From Candidatus Kaiserbacteria bacterium (GTDB taxonomy: Bacteria; Patescibacteriota; Minisyncoccia; Phycocordibacterales; JABAAK01), in the NCBI GenBank assembly GCA_028820405.1, contig JAPPJI010000026.1:1-55925 (forward strand): a stretch of DNA of 55,925 nt. Reading direction: 5' to 3'. The notes beneath the pieces are model-generated. The model saw only the letters and a list, made by a program, of their open reading frames with translations. It was not told where the DNA came from and did no database searches. Made by a program: the position numbers and the translations under genes. Position 1 is the stretch's first letter. Each line of letters begins with the position of its first letter. Of the stretch, positions 42,081 to 48,595 are shown in pieces.

Positions 42081-42114
42081 ATAAAAATGCCCCACACCGT
42101 AATGGTGTGGGGCA
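42081..42114 (-). terminator. Terminator of the 42131 gene
   Basis: GCCCCACACC and GGTGTGGGGC (42089-42113) form a 10-bp stem with loop ATTAC, extended by T-A, followed on the minus strand by TTTTTATTTT. Confidence 0.88.
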
Positions 42115-42130
42115 CTCGGTCGACCTCGCT

Positions 42131-42871
42131 CTAAAGCGTTGCCGACAGTTTGACGAGCACGAGAAACTCGTGATCTTCCGTCAATGCATCATCCCCCAGC
42201 TCTTTGTCGAGCCCACCCTCAACAGAAAGGTCGAGGGTGCGGTCGCCGTACGGGAACTCACTGCTGAGACCCCCGGTGGCGCGGAAGAATCGACGCAACT
42301 TGCCGTTCTCCTGATAGCCGAAGATTGACAAGTCGCCGCTGACTGGAACGTCAAACTTGATCCCGATGCCGCTCGTTATGAGCTCAGGATCATCAACATC
42401 GAGGACGTTCTGAAGCAGGTCGGTTCCGGCATAGACGTACGGTTGGTAGTTCCCGATGTGCGGAAACGCAACGTACACCAAGCTGCCCATTTTGCTATCC
42501 GAGGCGGTTTCGCGGACGTTCCAAATCTTCTGGAACGCTACCGAGGTGTTGACCTCGAGACCCTGCAGCGTTCTCTTGAACCCTGCGTAGAAGTGAGTCT
42601 TGTTGCCACCACCGTATTCACCGCCCTCCATCTCGTCCATGGAAATGACATTGAGACCCCTGAGGTAGATACCGCTGGGAAGCTCAACAGTTGCCTGCTG
42701 AAACGCCGCGGACGGCGTTGAGAACTCAGGCCGCAACTGATTGTGATTTCCGGAGCCGATTGCGAAACCGGCGTCGGCTTCGATGGGGTGGATGAGCAGC
42801 TGTTGCGCGGAGACATCCGAGATGGACAGACCGACGAGCAACGTAAAGAACGATGCGAACACTGTACGCAT
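42131..42871 (-). CDS. Exported beta-barrel-like protein
   Basis: This 246-residue protein has a signal peptide (MRTVFASFFTLLVGLSISDVSA) and a body of alternating strands with aromatic residues and short turns (THFYAGFKRTLQGLEVNTSV, SLVYVAFPHIGNYQPYVYAG). It ends LVLVKLSATL. The pattern is that of a small outer-membrane beta-barrel, surprising in a lineage thought to lack an outer membrane; it could also be a secreted beta-sandwich. A perfect Shine-Dalgarno sequence AAAGGAGGT lies before the ATG and a strong terminator follows. Start signals and GC-richer codons differ from the housekeeping genes. Confidence 0.6.
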   Translation of the reverse strand: MRTVFASFFTLLVGLSISDVSAQQLLIHPIEADAGFAIGSGNHNQLRPEFSTPSAAFQQATVELPSGIYLRGLNVISMDEMEGGEYGGGNKTHFYAGFKRTLQGLEVNTSVAFQKIWNVRETASDSKMGSLVYVAFPHIGNYQPYVYAGTDLLQNVLDVDDPELITSGIGIKFDVPVSGDLSIFGYQENGKLRRFFRATGGLSSEFPYGDRTLDLSVEGGLDKELGDDALTEDHEFLVLVKLSATL

Positions 42872-43184
42872 TCGTGACCTCCTTTTAGATTAGAATGTCC
42901 TCTTCTGAGGCGAATATCCTCACCTCTTCTGGAACTAACATACAATATATTCGGAAAAAAGGAAAGGGGCGGTTTTGGAATATTCTATACAATATTATTG
43001 ATATTTTGACAAGTTTATTTGGTAAGAAAGGTAAGAATATGTGGATATCTTTGTGCTACTCGATGAGCGTATCTTGTGCCACAATAGAGACAGTCCGCCC
43101 TCTCCTGCGTCAAATGTTGATGCGTGTTGAGGGGTTTTTGTCCTTTGTCACCCGAAAGGGTGCCTTTAGCTTAGGGAGCGTCTT
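42872..43184. other. Intergenic region between divergent accessory genes
   Basis: About 313 bp, AT-rich in the middle. It should hold promoters for both flanking genes; TTGACA at about 43013 is the best -35 candidate on the plus strand but no convincing -10 sits 17 bp from it. Close to the 43185 gene a small hairpin CACCC-GAAA-GGGTG (43150-43163) has a GNRA loop and could influence its translation. Confidence 0.4.
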
Positions 43185-43493
43185 ATGACCCAGAATTTGA
43201 TCAGTACCCTGATCTTTGCGGTCGTCGCTGCTGCTGCTGCTCACATCATCCCGCACGATGTTGATATGTTGGCATTGGTGGTGATGGTAGCACTTCGGTT
43301 CGTGTTGTCCTTCGGGTTTCCAACGGTGAGCCTGGTCCGAGATGCGGTCCATACCGTGTTCTGGGCTCTCATTGTCGTGATCGCCACCGATCCGGGAATG
43401 GGAATGTCCTTGGATCCGGTCTGGTTCCTCATGGCGACGGTTGCGGTATGGAGTCTTCTTTCGTACTTCTACCCGAGGACTCCGGAAGATTGA
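43185..43493 (+). CDS. Small multi-pass membrane protein
   Basis: The 102-residue protein has three or four hydrophobic segments (LISTLIFAVVAAAAAHII, MLALVVMVALRFVLSFGF, TVFWALIVVIATDPG, WFLMATVAVWSLLSYF) and almost no soluble part. I recognise no family. GGGAG lies 10 nt before the ATG, and a hairpin terminator follows shortly after the stop. It belongs with its neighbours to a group of genes with conventional ribosome binding sites. Confidence 0.55.
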   Translation: MTQNLISTLIFAVVAAAAAHIIPHDVDMLALVVMVALRFVLSFGFPTVSLVRDAVHTVFWALIVVIATDPGMGMSLDPVWFLMATVAVWSLLSYFYPRTPED

Positions 43494-43512
43494 TTGCAGG
43501 GTGACCTGCGCA

Positions 43513-43550
43513 AGAGCCGGCATGCTTTACGTATGTCGGCTCTCTTTTAT
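43513..43550 (+). terminator. Terminator after the 43185 gene
   Basis: AGAGCCGGCAT and ATGTCGGCTCT pair over 11 positions with one G-U (43513-43543), followed by CTTTTATTT. Confidence 0.75.
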
Positions 43551-43584
43551 TTCAGAAACAAGAAGGTGCTAGACCCTGACTATT

Positions 43585-43605
43585 TTTTATGACATAATCA
43601 TAAAA
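43585..43605 (+). promoter_or_regulatory. Palindromic operator-like site
   Basis: TTTTATGA-CATAA-TCATAAAA is a perfect 8-bp inverted repeat with a 5-bp centre, 71 bp before the 43676 gene. It overlaps a possible -10 (CATAAT), so it could be a repressor site or an AT-rich promoter core. Confidence 0.45.
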
Positions 43606-43675
43606 GGGAGAGGGACGGGTACTGTCCTTCTGTGTTCTGTACGACAACATCTTTCATAAAAGGGAGGCTCACCTC

Positions 43676-44260
43676 ATGACTCGAGAAATAGTGTTTGCAG
43701 TCTGCATCCTGGGTGCAACGGTTTCTGTTGGAAACGCGTCAACACTCACCGCACACCCGAACACTATTTCGGGTGTGTGGGAGAGCGTACAAGTTGACTC
43801 AACTACCGGCATGCATGTTATTGCAATGATTCAGTTTTTTGAAGACGGATCATTTGTGTGGGAAGCGAATGCACTGCCGGCACCGGTAACCCTTGTTACA
43901 CCGGAAGATGCCGGTGCTCCAAGAAGTGTCATGCCGTCAGTGGGAGATGCGGCGTGGTTTTTCATCGGGTCCTGGCACCCGGTCGCGAACAGTGACAGTC
44001 TTGTTTTAGCCATCTCAGATGCTGAGGTGGTTCGCTGTAAAGAGCGAGAGCTTCGCCGCCCGCTCGTCGCGTTGCATCAGTTCCTGAATACGGTGATGGA
44101 GCGTCGGCACATGACCGTCCTTCACCACTTTAGTCAGTACGCCCTCTCGTTTTACACGCGAGAGGAAGATGTGGTGGCAAGGCATGTTCCGCAAGAGAGC
44201 ACGCCATTTTCCACGACGGTGTGGCAGTGGAATCGTATTTATGAATCGGTACACCAATAG
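43676..44260 (+). CDS. Exported protein of unknown function
   Basis: This 194-residue protein has a signal peptide (EIVFAVCILGATVSVGNAS). A body follows that opens with TISGVWESVQVDSTTGMHV and IQFFEDGSFVWE, a beta pattern reminiscent of lipocalin-like or META-type small barrels (W-x-S, F-x-x-D-G-S-F), but not enough for a call. AAAGGGAGG lies before the ATG and a 12-bp terminator stem follows the stop. It is single-gene by context. Confidence 0.6.
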   Translation: MTREIVFAVCILGATVSVGNASTLTAHPNTISGVWESVQVDSTTGMHVIAMIQFFEDGSFVWEANALPAPVTLVTPEDAGAPRSVMPSVGDAAWFFIGSWHPVANSDSLVLAISDAEVVRCKERELRRPLVALHQFLNTVMERRHMTVLHHFSQYALSFYTREEDVVARHVPQESTPFSTTVWQWNRIYESVHQ

Positions 44261-44268
44261 TGGTGATC

Positions 44269-44311
44269 AAAAAGTCGGTATATCCATGCAGGTATACCGA
44301 CTTTTCTTTTC
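44269..44311 (+). terminator. Terminator after the 43676 gene
   Basis: AAAGTCGGTATA (44271-44282) pairs with TATACCGACTTT (44293-44304), a 12-bp stem with a 10-nt loop, followed by TCTTTTCTT. Confidence 0.85.
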
Positions 44312-44401
44312 TTGGTCGTATAAGTTCATGTAAGTGTTTGTTGTGTTGTGTGCTCAAAACTGTCAGGAAATTTTGCATATGATGGTACAGTGTTGTTGTG
44401 T

Positions 44402-45847
44402 ATGGAAGGTAAACTGACACAAAGGCATATTTTAGAAATACCTGAGGAGTCCAATGAGATCGAGTTTAAGCGGGTTGGGGGAAATGATAGTAGTGTTGTT
44501 GGGAACATACTCAAAACTGTTGTTGCCATGGCCAACACCAATGGCGGTGTTATTGTTTTGGGTGTTGATGATCCTGAAAAAACAAAACTAAAAGGAGTTG
44601 AGAGAGTGTTTGGTGTTGAGGAAAATAAGGAAAATTTTGATGAGGTTATGCGTGGTCTAAGCAAAATTACACCAGTACCAACTGTAATTAGTGATGAGGT
44701 TGTAGCATCAAACGGGAAAACTATTGTTGTGTTGAGGATCTCCAAAGCAGTCGACTCATTTTGCAGTAGAGATGATAAAGTGTTTACTCGTCTTAGTAAA
44801 AGTAATAAAGAGTTGAACCTTCAAGAAATCATTAAGTTCAATTATGCAAAAGGTTTCATCAAAGCAGGAGAAGAGTTGATTGATGATGTTGATATTGGTC
44901 TATTGGAAACTGACCACTATCGTGGTTGGGTCAAGAAAAATACCCTAGATCCTGATTCTGAAGGTATTGCGTATGTGCTTAAATCTAAGGGTTTGGCGAA
45001 GAAAGATGAAGAAACCAATGTCTTGAAGCCAACACGATCTGCTGTGATGTTGTTTGCTGAGTACCCTACCAATCTTATGGATACGAAGTGTGCAGTGAAG
45101 GTTGCGGTGTACACCACCAACACAGAAGTTTTTAGCACAACGCCAAACTTTGTCGGGGTTCCGAAGATTATTCAAGGTCCGATGATCAAGATTATACAGG
45201 ACACACAAGAGTATGTTTTAGAGGTGCTTAATGCTGGTATTGGGATGAGTGGTTCAGGATTTAGAACTAAGTCTAAATTGCCAGAACGAGTGATTACAGA
45301 GGGAATTACTAATGCGGTCATACATCGAGATTATCACGCAAAGCAAGATATAGAGATCAAAATATTCCCTAATCGAGTTGAGGTCATTAATCCAGGTCTG
45401 TTTCCTTTTAACATAACAAAAGGCAATATCGGAGAAGAGAATGCGGGACAGTATAGGAATGATTCTCTTGTTAAAACACTTCGTGAATTTCCGGAACCGC
45501 CTAATCTTGACAGGAATGAAGGTGTTCGAGCAATGCGTAATCAGATGAAGAAGAACAATCTTTATCCTCCAGTCTTTGTAACATATCCAGACTTGGACAA
45601 GCGCTCTGTAAAATTGGTACTCAAGACTGAAGAGCGGACAGCTGAATGGGAGAAGGTGCAAGAGTACTTAGAAAGGGAGAAGTCTGTGGACAATAAGACG
45701 GCACGGAAAATAACAGGAATTACTTCTGCGGTCAAGATGTCACGAATGCTAGGTGGGTGGGCTACGGAAGGATTGTTGGAAAAGATATCTCCAGTAGGGA
45801 GCAAGAAGGGTACACTTTATATTCTTCCATCAAAGAAAATTATATAA
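44402..45847 (+). CDS. AlbA_2 (Schlafen-type) / HATPase_c_4 protein
   Basis: The 481-residue protein starts with an AlbA_2 domain (ESNEIEFKRVGG, MANTNGGVIVLGVDD), related to the divergent nucleic-acid-binding Schlafen fold. It continues with a GHKL-type ATPase-like region (LPERVITEGITNAVIHRDYH, NRVEVINPGLFPFNI) and a C-terminal winged-helix-like end. This build is usual for putative transcriptional regulators or RecG-like helper proteins, and is often found in mobile or defence islands. TACAGT lies 10 nt before ATG 44402. It is AT-rich and followed by the 62-bp repeats and the Zorya-like operon. Confidence 0.78.
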   Translation: MEGKLTQRHILEIPEESNEIEFKRVGGNDSSVVGNILKTVVAMANTNGGVIVLGVDDPEKTKLKGVERVFGVEENKENFDEVMRGLSKITPVPTVISDEVVASNGKTIVVLRISKAVDSFCSRDDKVFTRLSKSNKELNLQEIIKFNYAKGFIKAGEELIDDVDIGLLETDHYRGWVKKNTLDPDSEGIAYVLKSKGLAKKDEETNVLKPTRSAVMLFAEYPTNLMDTKCAVKVAVYTTNTEVFSTTPNFVGVPKIIQGPMIKIIQDTQEYVLEVLNAGIGMSGSGFRTKSKLPERVITEGITNAVIHRDYHAKQDIEIKIFPNRVEVINPGLFPFNITKGNIGEENAGQYRNDSLVKTLREFPEPPNLDRNEGVRAMRNQMKKNNLYPPVFVTYPDLDKRSVKLVLKTEERTAEWEKVQEYLEREKSVDNKTARKITGITSAVKMSRMLGGWATEGLLEKISPVGSKKGTLYILPSKKII

Positions 45848-45868
45848 ATCCTTGATTTGTGAATAAAA

Positions 45869-46034
45869 TTATATCCTTGTTTTTCAAGATATTTTTGAGT
45901 TTTATTTAATTTTGATTTCGCAAATAAAAATTATATCCTTGTTTTTCAAGATATTTTTGAGTTTTATTTAATTTTGATTTCGCAAATAAAAATTATATCC
46001 TTGTTTTTCAAGATATTTTTGAGTTTTATTTAAG
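45869..46034 (+). repeat. 62-bp tandem repeat, 2.7 copies
   Basis: Units begin with TTATATCC at 45869, 45931 and 45993, an exact 62-bp period; the third copy ends after 42 bp. They are nearly identical and AT-rich. Each contains CTTGTTTTTCAAG, a small hairpin, and TTTCGCAAATAAAAA. The block fills the gap before the Zorya-like operon. A 25-bp piece of the unit (CCTTGTTTTTCAAGATATTT...) recurs with about four differences at 35512-35536, before another AT-rich accessory gene. Confidence 0.85.
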
Positions 46035-46098
46035 CAACACTCTCTTTTTGATAACGGACGGATTGTAGGATAGCTTCAAGCAAGGTTATGTACTTGAT

Positions 46099-46110
46099 AC
46101 AACATGTTGT
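46099..46110 (+). promoter_or_regulatory. Perfect palindrome before the Zorya-like operon
   Basis: ACAACATGTTGT is a 12-bp perfect palindrome 21 bp before the ATG of the first gene. A repressor or activator dimer could bind here. No clear -10 could be fixed close to it. Confidence 0.4.
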
Positions 46111-46131
46111 TTGAGGTATGTTTTCACTGCG

Positions 46132-46842
46132 ATGTCAACAAGAAACCAAAATCTTTGGGTGCCGTTTGCAGATATTATGACTGCACTCATGTTGATTTTT
46201 CTCTTGATTGTTGTTGTAATGTTTTCACTTCAAGATGACCGTCAGGAGAGCGTGGTTTTGCATGTCGCACACATTGAAAAGTTTGATAGTATTACAGACG
46301 ACCTGTTAAAAGATTTAAATAACGCCTTTTCGGGTAAGCGTGATGAATGGGGAATTCGCGTGTCAGAAGATTTGACGGTAAAGTTTGAAAAACCTGAGAT
46401 CATCTTTGATCAAGACCAATCAGAGATTAAGGATGGTTTTAAGTCCATATTAGATAGTTTTGTTCCGACTTATCTTTCCATCATCTCAAAAGAAAAGTAT
46501 CAGGATAGTATCAAGGAGGTCAGAATAGAAGGACATACTGCGGATGTTTCGCAAGTGCATGATACATATATGAAGACGGTTCATCTTTCGCAGAATCGTG
46601 CACGTGAGATATTGAGATACATATTAGAAAGCCAGCACTTCAACAATCTTGGAGAGGAAGAAAAGAATAGGTATACATTTCTTTTAAGTGCGAATGGGTT
46701 TGGTTATGGAAGGACGATTGATGATGACGGCAATTTTGTTTATAGCACCGGAAGACCAGTCAGTTCAAACTCAAGAAGGGTTGAGTTTAGAGTTGTCACC
46801 AATAGTGATGAGGTTGTGAAAAAAATAATTGGGCAAAGGTAA
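46132..46842 (+). CDS. ZorB/MotB-like protein (proton-channel stator with peptidoglycan-binding domain)
   Basis: The 236-residue protein has the MotB/ZorB layout: a short cytoplasmic N-terminus, one membrane helix WVPFADIMTALMLIFLLIVV with the conserved proton-carrying Asp in F-A-D-x-M-T, and a linker. An OmpA-like peptidoglycan-binding domain follows with VRIEGHTAD, LSQNRAREIL and SSNSRRVEFRV. In Zorya systems such a protein pairs with ZorA to form an ion-driven complex in the inner membrane. The start is ATG 46132, the first before the helix. The stop is 1 nt before the next gene. Confidence 0.82.
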   Translation: MSTRNQNLWVPFADIMTALMLIFLLIVVVMFSLQDDRQESVVLHVAHIEKFDSITDDLLKDLNNAFSGKRDEWGIRVSEDLTVKFEKPEIIFDQDQSEIKDGFKSILDSFVPTYLSIISKEKYQDSIKEVRIEGHTADVSQVHDTYMKTVHLSQNRAREILRYILESQHFNNLGEEEKNRYTFLLSANGFGYGRTIDDDGNFVYSTGRPVSSNSRRVEFRVVTNSDEVVKKIIGQR

Positions 46843-46843
46843 T

Positions 46844-47578
46844 ATGATAGACGTAATTAGCGAATTTTTTGCAAATAATGTTGGTGTTTCGATACAGTTC
46901 GCCATACCAGGCATTTTTGTTCTAGTTATCATCATGGTCTGTCTTGCGATAAGAGGAAGGCGGTCCCCTGAAACAATTCAGGGAGTTGCCACTCTGCTTG
47001 GTATTGCAGGTACGTTTGTCGGTATAGTTTATGCACTATATGGGCTTGATGTGTATGACGTCAGTAGTAGTGTGTCAAAATTGCTTGATGGTATTTATCC
47101 AGCATTTTTATCCTCACTTTTTGGTGTAATTATGTCTTTGTCAGTTTATCTTTTTCCGAGATTTTGGAGAGATAAAAGAAGACTGCCGAGTGATGATATT
47201 GGTCCTCAGATTCTACATGAATTAAAAACAATGAATGATAATCTTGGTGATTTTGTACAAAAGGTTACAGGAGAATTGGGTGAAGTTATTAAAGGGCTCG
47301 GTAAAGAATTACAAGATTCAATCGGAGATCCTGTTAGTCAGTTAGATGGTTCTGTCGAAAAACTGATTGAACTACAAAAAGAACACGAAAGAACACTTGA
47401 GCGCACAGAAAAAGAGTTGAGTGTTGGAATAAAATCCGTTATGAAAGTTGGACTAGAAGACCTCACAGGGAAACTCAAGGCAATATCTGAAGTGCTAGTG
47501 AAAGATTATAGCAGTGTGCAGGATGCAATAAGGGAAATAAAAGAGATGAAGGATGCTGTTCCTGATCGTAAAAAATAA
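46844..47578 (+). CDS. ZorA/MotA-like proton-channel protein with coiled-coil tail
   Basis: The 244-residue protein has three membrane helices: AIPGIFVLVIIMVCLAI, GVATLLGIAGTFVGIVYALYG and DGIYPAFLSSLFGVIMSLSVYLF. The G-T-F-V-G and A-F-x-x-S-L-F-G patterns are those of MotA/TolQ/ExbB/ZorA. A cytoplasmic coiled-coil-prone tail of about 130 residues follows, with heptads around QKEHERTLERTEKEL. ZorA proteins usually have a longer tail. ATG 46844 is 1 nt after the previous stop; an upstream TTG would overlap it. It is followed 3 nt later by the HNH gene. Confidence 0.8.
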   Translation: MIDVISEFFANNVGVSIQFAIPGIFVLVIIMVCLAIRGRRSPETIQGVATLLGIAGTFVGIVYALYGLDVYDVSSSVSKLLDGIYPAFLSSLFGVIMSLSVYLFPRFWRDKRRLPSDDIGPQILHELKTMNDNLGDFVQKVTGELGEVIKGLGKELQDSIGDPVSQLDGSVEKLIELQKEHERTLERTEKELSVGIKSVMKVGLEDLTGKLKAISEVLVKDYSSVQDAIREIKEMKDAVPDRKK

Positions 47579-47581
47579 TTT

Positions 47582-48310
47582 ATGGAGGATCTTAAATGCT
47601 TAAAACCTTGGGGGTTTCTGAAAGATATTGATGCAGAGCAGGTTGATTTTGTTTTTATAGATGACGTAACCAAAAAAGCACGTAAAGGAGAACTTCTTAC
47701 AAAGAATGAAGTTGATGTTTTGGTGAGGCTGAGTAAGTCGAGAGAGCCTTTTATTGACAATGGAGGAATGCCATATGTTTTATTTATCTATGATCGTCAA
47801 AGAGGATTTTTCCAACAAAACCCACAAGGAGAATGGAAGTATAAGTTTCATTTCATGTATTGCGAGACCTTGGAAAAGATGGACAAAAAAGGGACATTCC
47901 CGAAATATGCAGCTAAACATGACTTACAGGATCCATACTTTGATTCATTAAGTGGCAAGAAAGAAATGCTAGATGTGTGCAAGAATTGCTTAAATGCTTT
48001 TTCTGCAAAAACTAAGAGTTTTAATAAAAATGTTAATAGTTTTAATGTAAAAGAATTCTTTGATACTTATGGTTGGCAAGATTTGCCACAACCAACTGGT
48101 ATTAGACATGGTGACTATACACCTGATTGGTCTGATATTGCTAGAAAGAAAAAAGAATCAGTTGGGTGGGCTTGTGAGAAGTGTGGAAAGAGTTGTCTGA
48201 GTGATAGACAATCGCTACAAGTTCATCATAAAGATGGTGTGAAAAATAATAATCTTTCCGATAATCTGATAGCGCTTTGTTATCTCTGTCACAAAAAAGA
48301 ACACGAGTGA
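47582..48310 (+). CDS. HNH endonuclease, putative effector (ZorE-like)
   Basis: A 242-residue protein with a C-terminal HNH nuclease domain: WACEKCGKSC with two zinc Cys, QVHHKDGVKNNNLSDN with the catalytic His, and LIALCYLCHKKEH with the second Cys pair. The N-terminal 150 residues have an unknown fold with a further pair, CKNC. HNH nucleases are the effectors (ZorE) of type II Zorya, where a MotAB-like complex senses phage and the nuclease cuts DNA. Gene spacing of 3 nt to the ZorA-like gene supports one system. Confidence 0.8.
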   Translation: MEDLKCLKPWGFLKDIDAEQVDFVFIDDVTKKARKGELLTKNEVDVLVRLSKSREPFIDNGGMPYVLFIYDRQRGFFQQNPQGEWKYKFHFMYCETLEKMDKKGTFPKYAAKHDLQDPYFDSLSGKKEMLDVCKNCLNAFSAKTKSFNKNVNSFNVKEFFDTYGWQDLPQPTGIRHGDYTPDWSDIARKKKESVGWACEKCGKSCLSDRQSLQVHHKDGVKNNNLSDNLIALCYLCHKKEHE

Positions 48311-48445
48311 ACAATTAGGTCAAACCAGATTGATCCCGACTTGGTGGCACGAGAAAGTGTGAACAAAGAAACCCCTATTGTTTTCTACAAGTGGTTGCTG
48401 GTGGGAAGGTTGTGTGGGTTTCCTCATTCTGTCACCATATTCAAG
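48311..48445. other. Short intergenic stretch, nothing recognised
   Basis: Between the HNH gene and tRNA-Arg. It holds the tRNA 3' flank on the minus strand and no clear terminator; no gene is supported. Confidence 0.3.
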
Positions 48446-48517
48446 TCTCCCCGGCAGGAGTCGAACCTACATTACAAGCTCCGCAAGCTTGCGTTCTATC
48501 CATTAAACTACGGGGAG
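48446..48517 (-). tRNA. tRNA-Arg (anticodon GCG)
   Basis: The minus strand folds as a full cloverleaf: acceptor CTCCCCG/CGGGGAG, D arm GTTT/GAAC with GGA giving A20 (an Arg identity base), anticodon stem CAAGC/GCTTG and loop TTGCGGA. The T arm is GTAGG-TTCGACT-CCTGC and the discriminator is A. The anticodon reads GCG, decoding CGC and CGU. Most bacteria use ACG edited to ICG for these codons. CCA is not encoded. Confidence 0.93.
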
Positions 48518-48518
48518 G

Positions 48519-48540
48519 TGTGTGCAGTATACTGCACACA
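48519..48540. promoter_or_regulatory. 22-bp perfect palindrome containing TATACT on both strands
   Basis: TGTGTGCAGTATACTGCACACA is self-complementary over 22 bp. Its centre gives a TATACT -10 box on each strand. On the minus strand it lies 10 nt before the tRNA-Arg 5' end; on the plus strand it faces the 48596 gene. Confidence 0.7.
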
Positions 48541-48595
48541 CTATCCCCACCCAAATACGCAGGGAAGGTTGCCCATGATACGATTGTAATTGTAT

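Noticed and set aside
45869-46034. CRISPR array
   Set aside because: The 62-bp period consists of near-identical units without variable spacers, and no cas gene is nearby.
46132-47578. Flagellar stator genes or a Tol-Pal system
   Set aside because: No flagellar or Tol-Pal partner genes are present, the next gene is an HNH nuclease with a 3-nt gap, and the context is an AT-rich accessory island.
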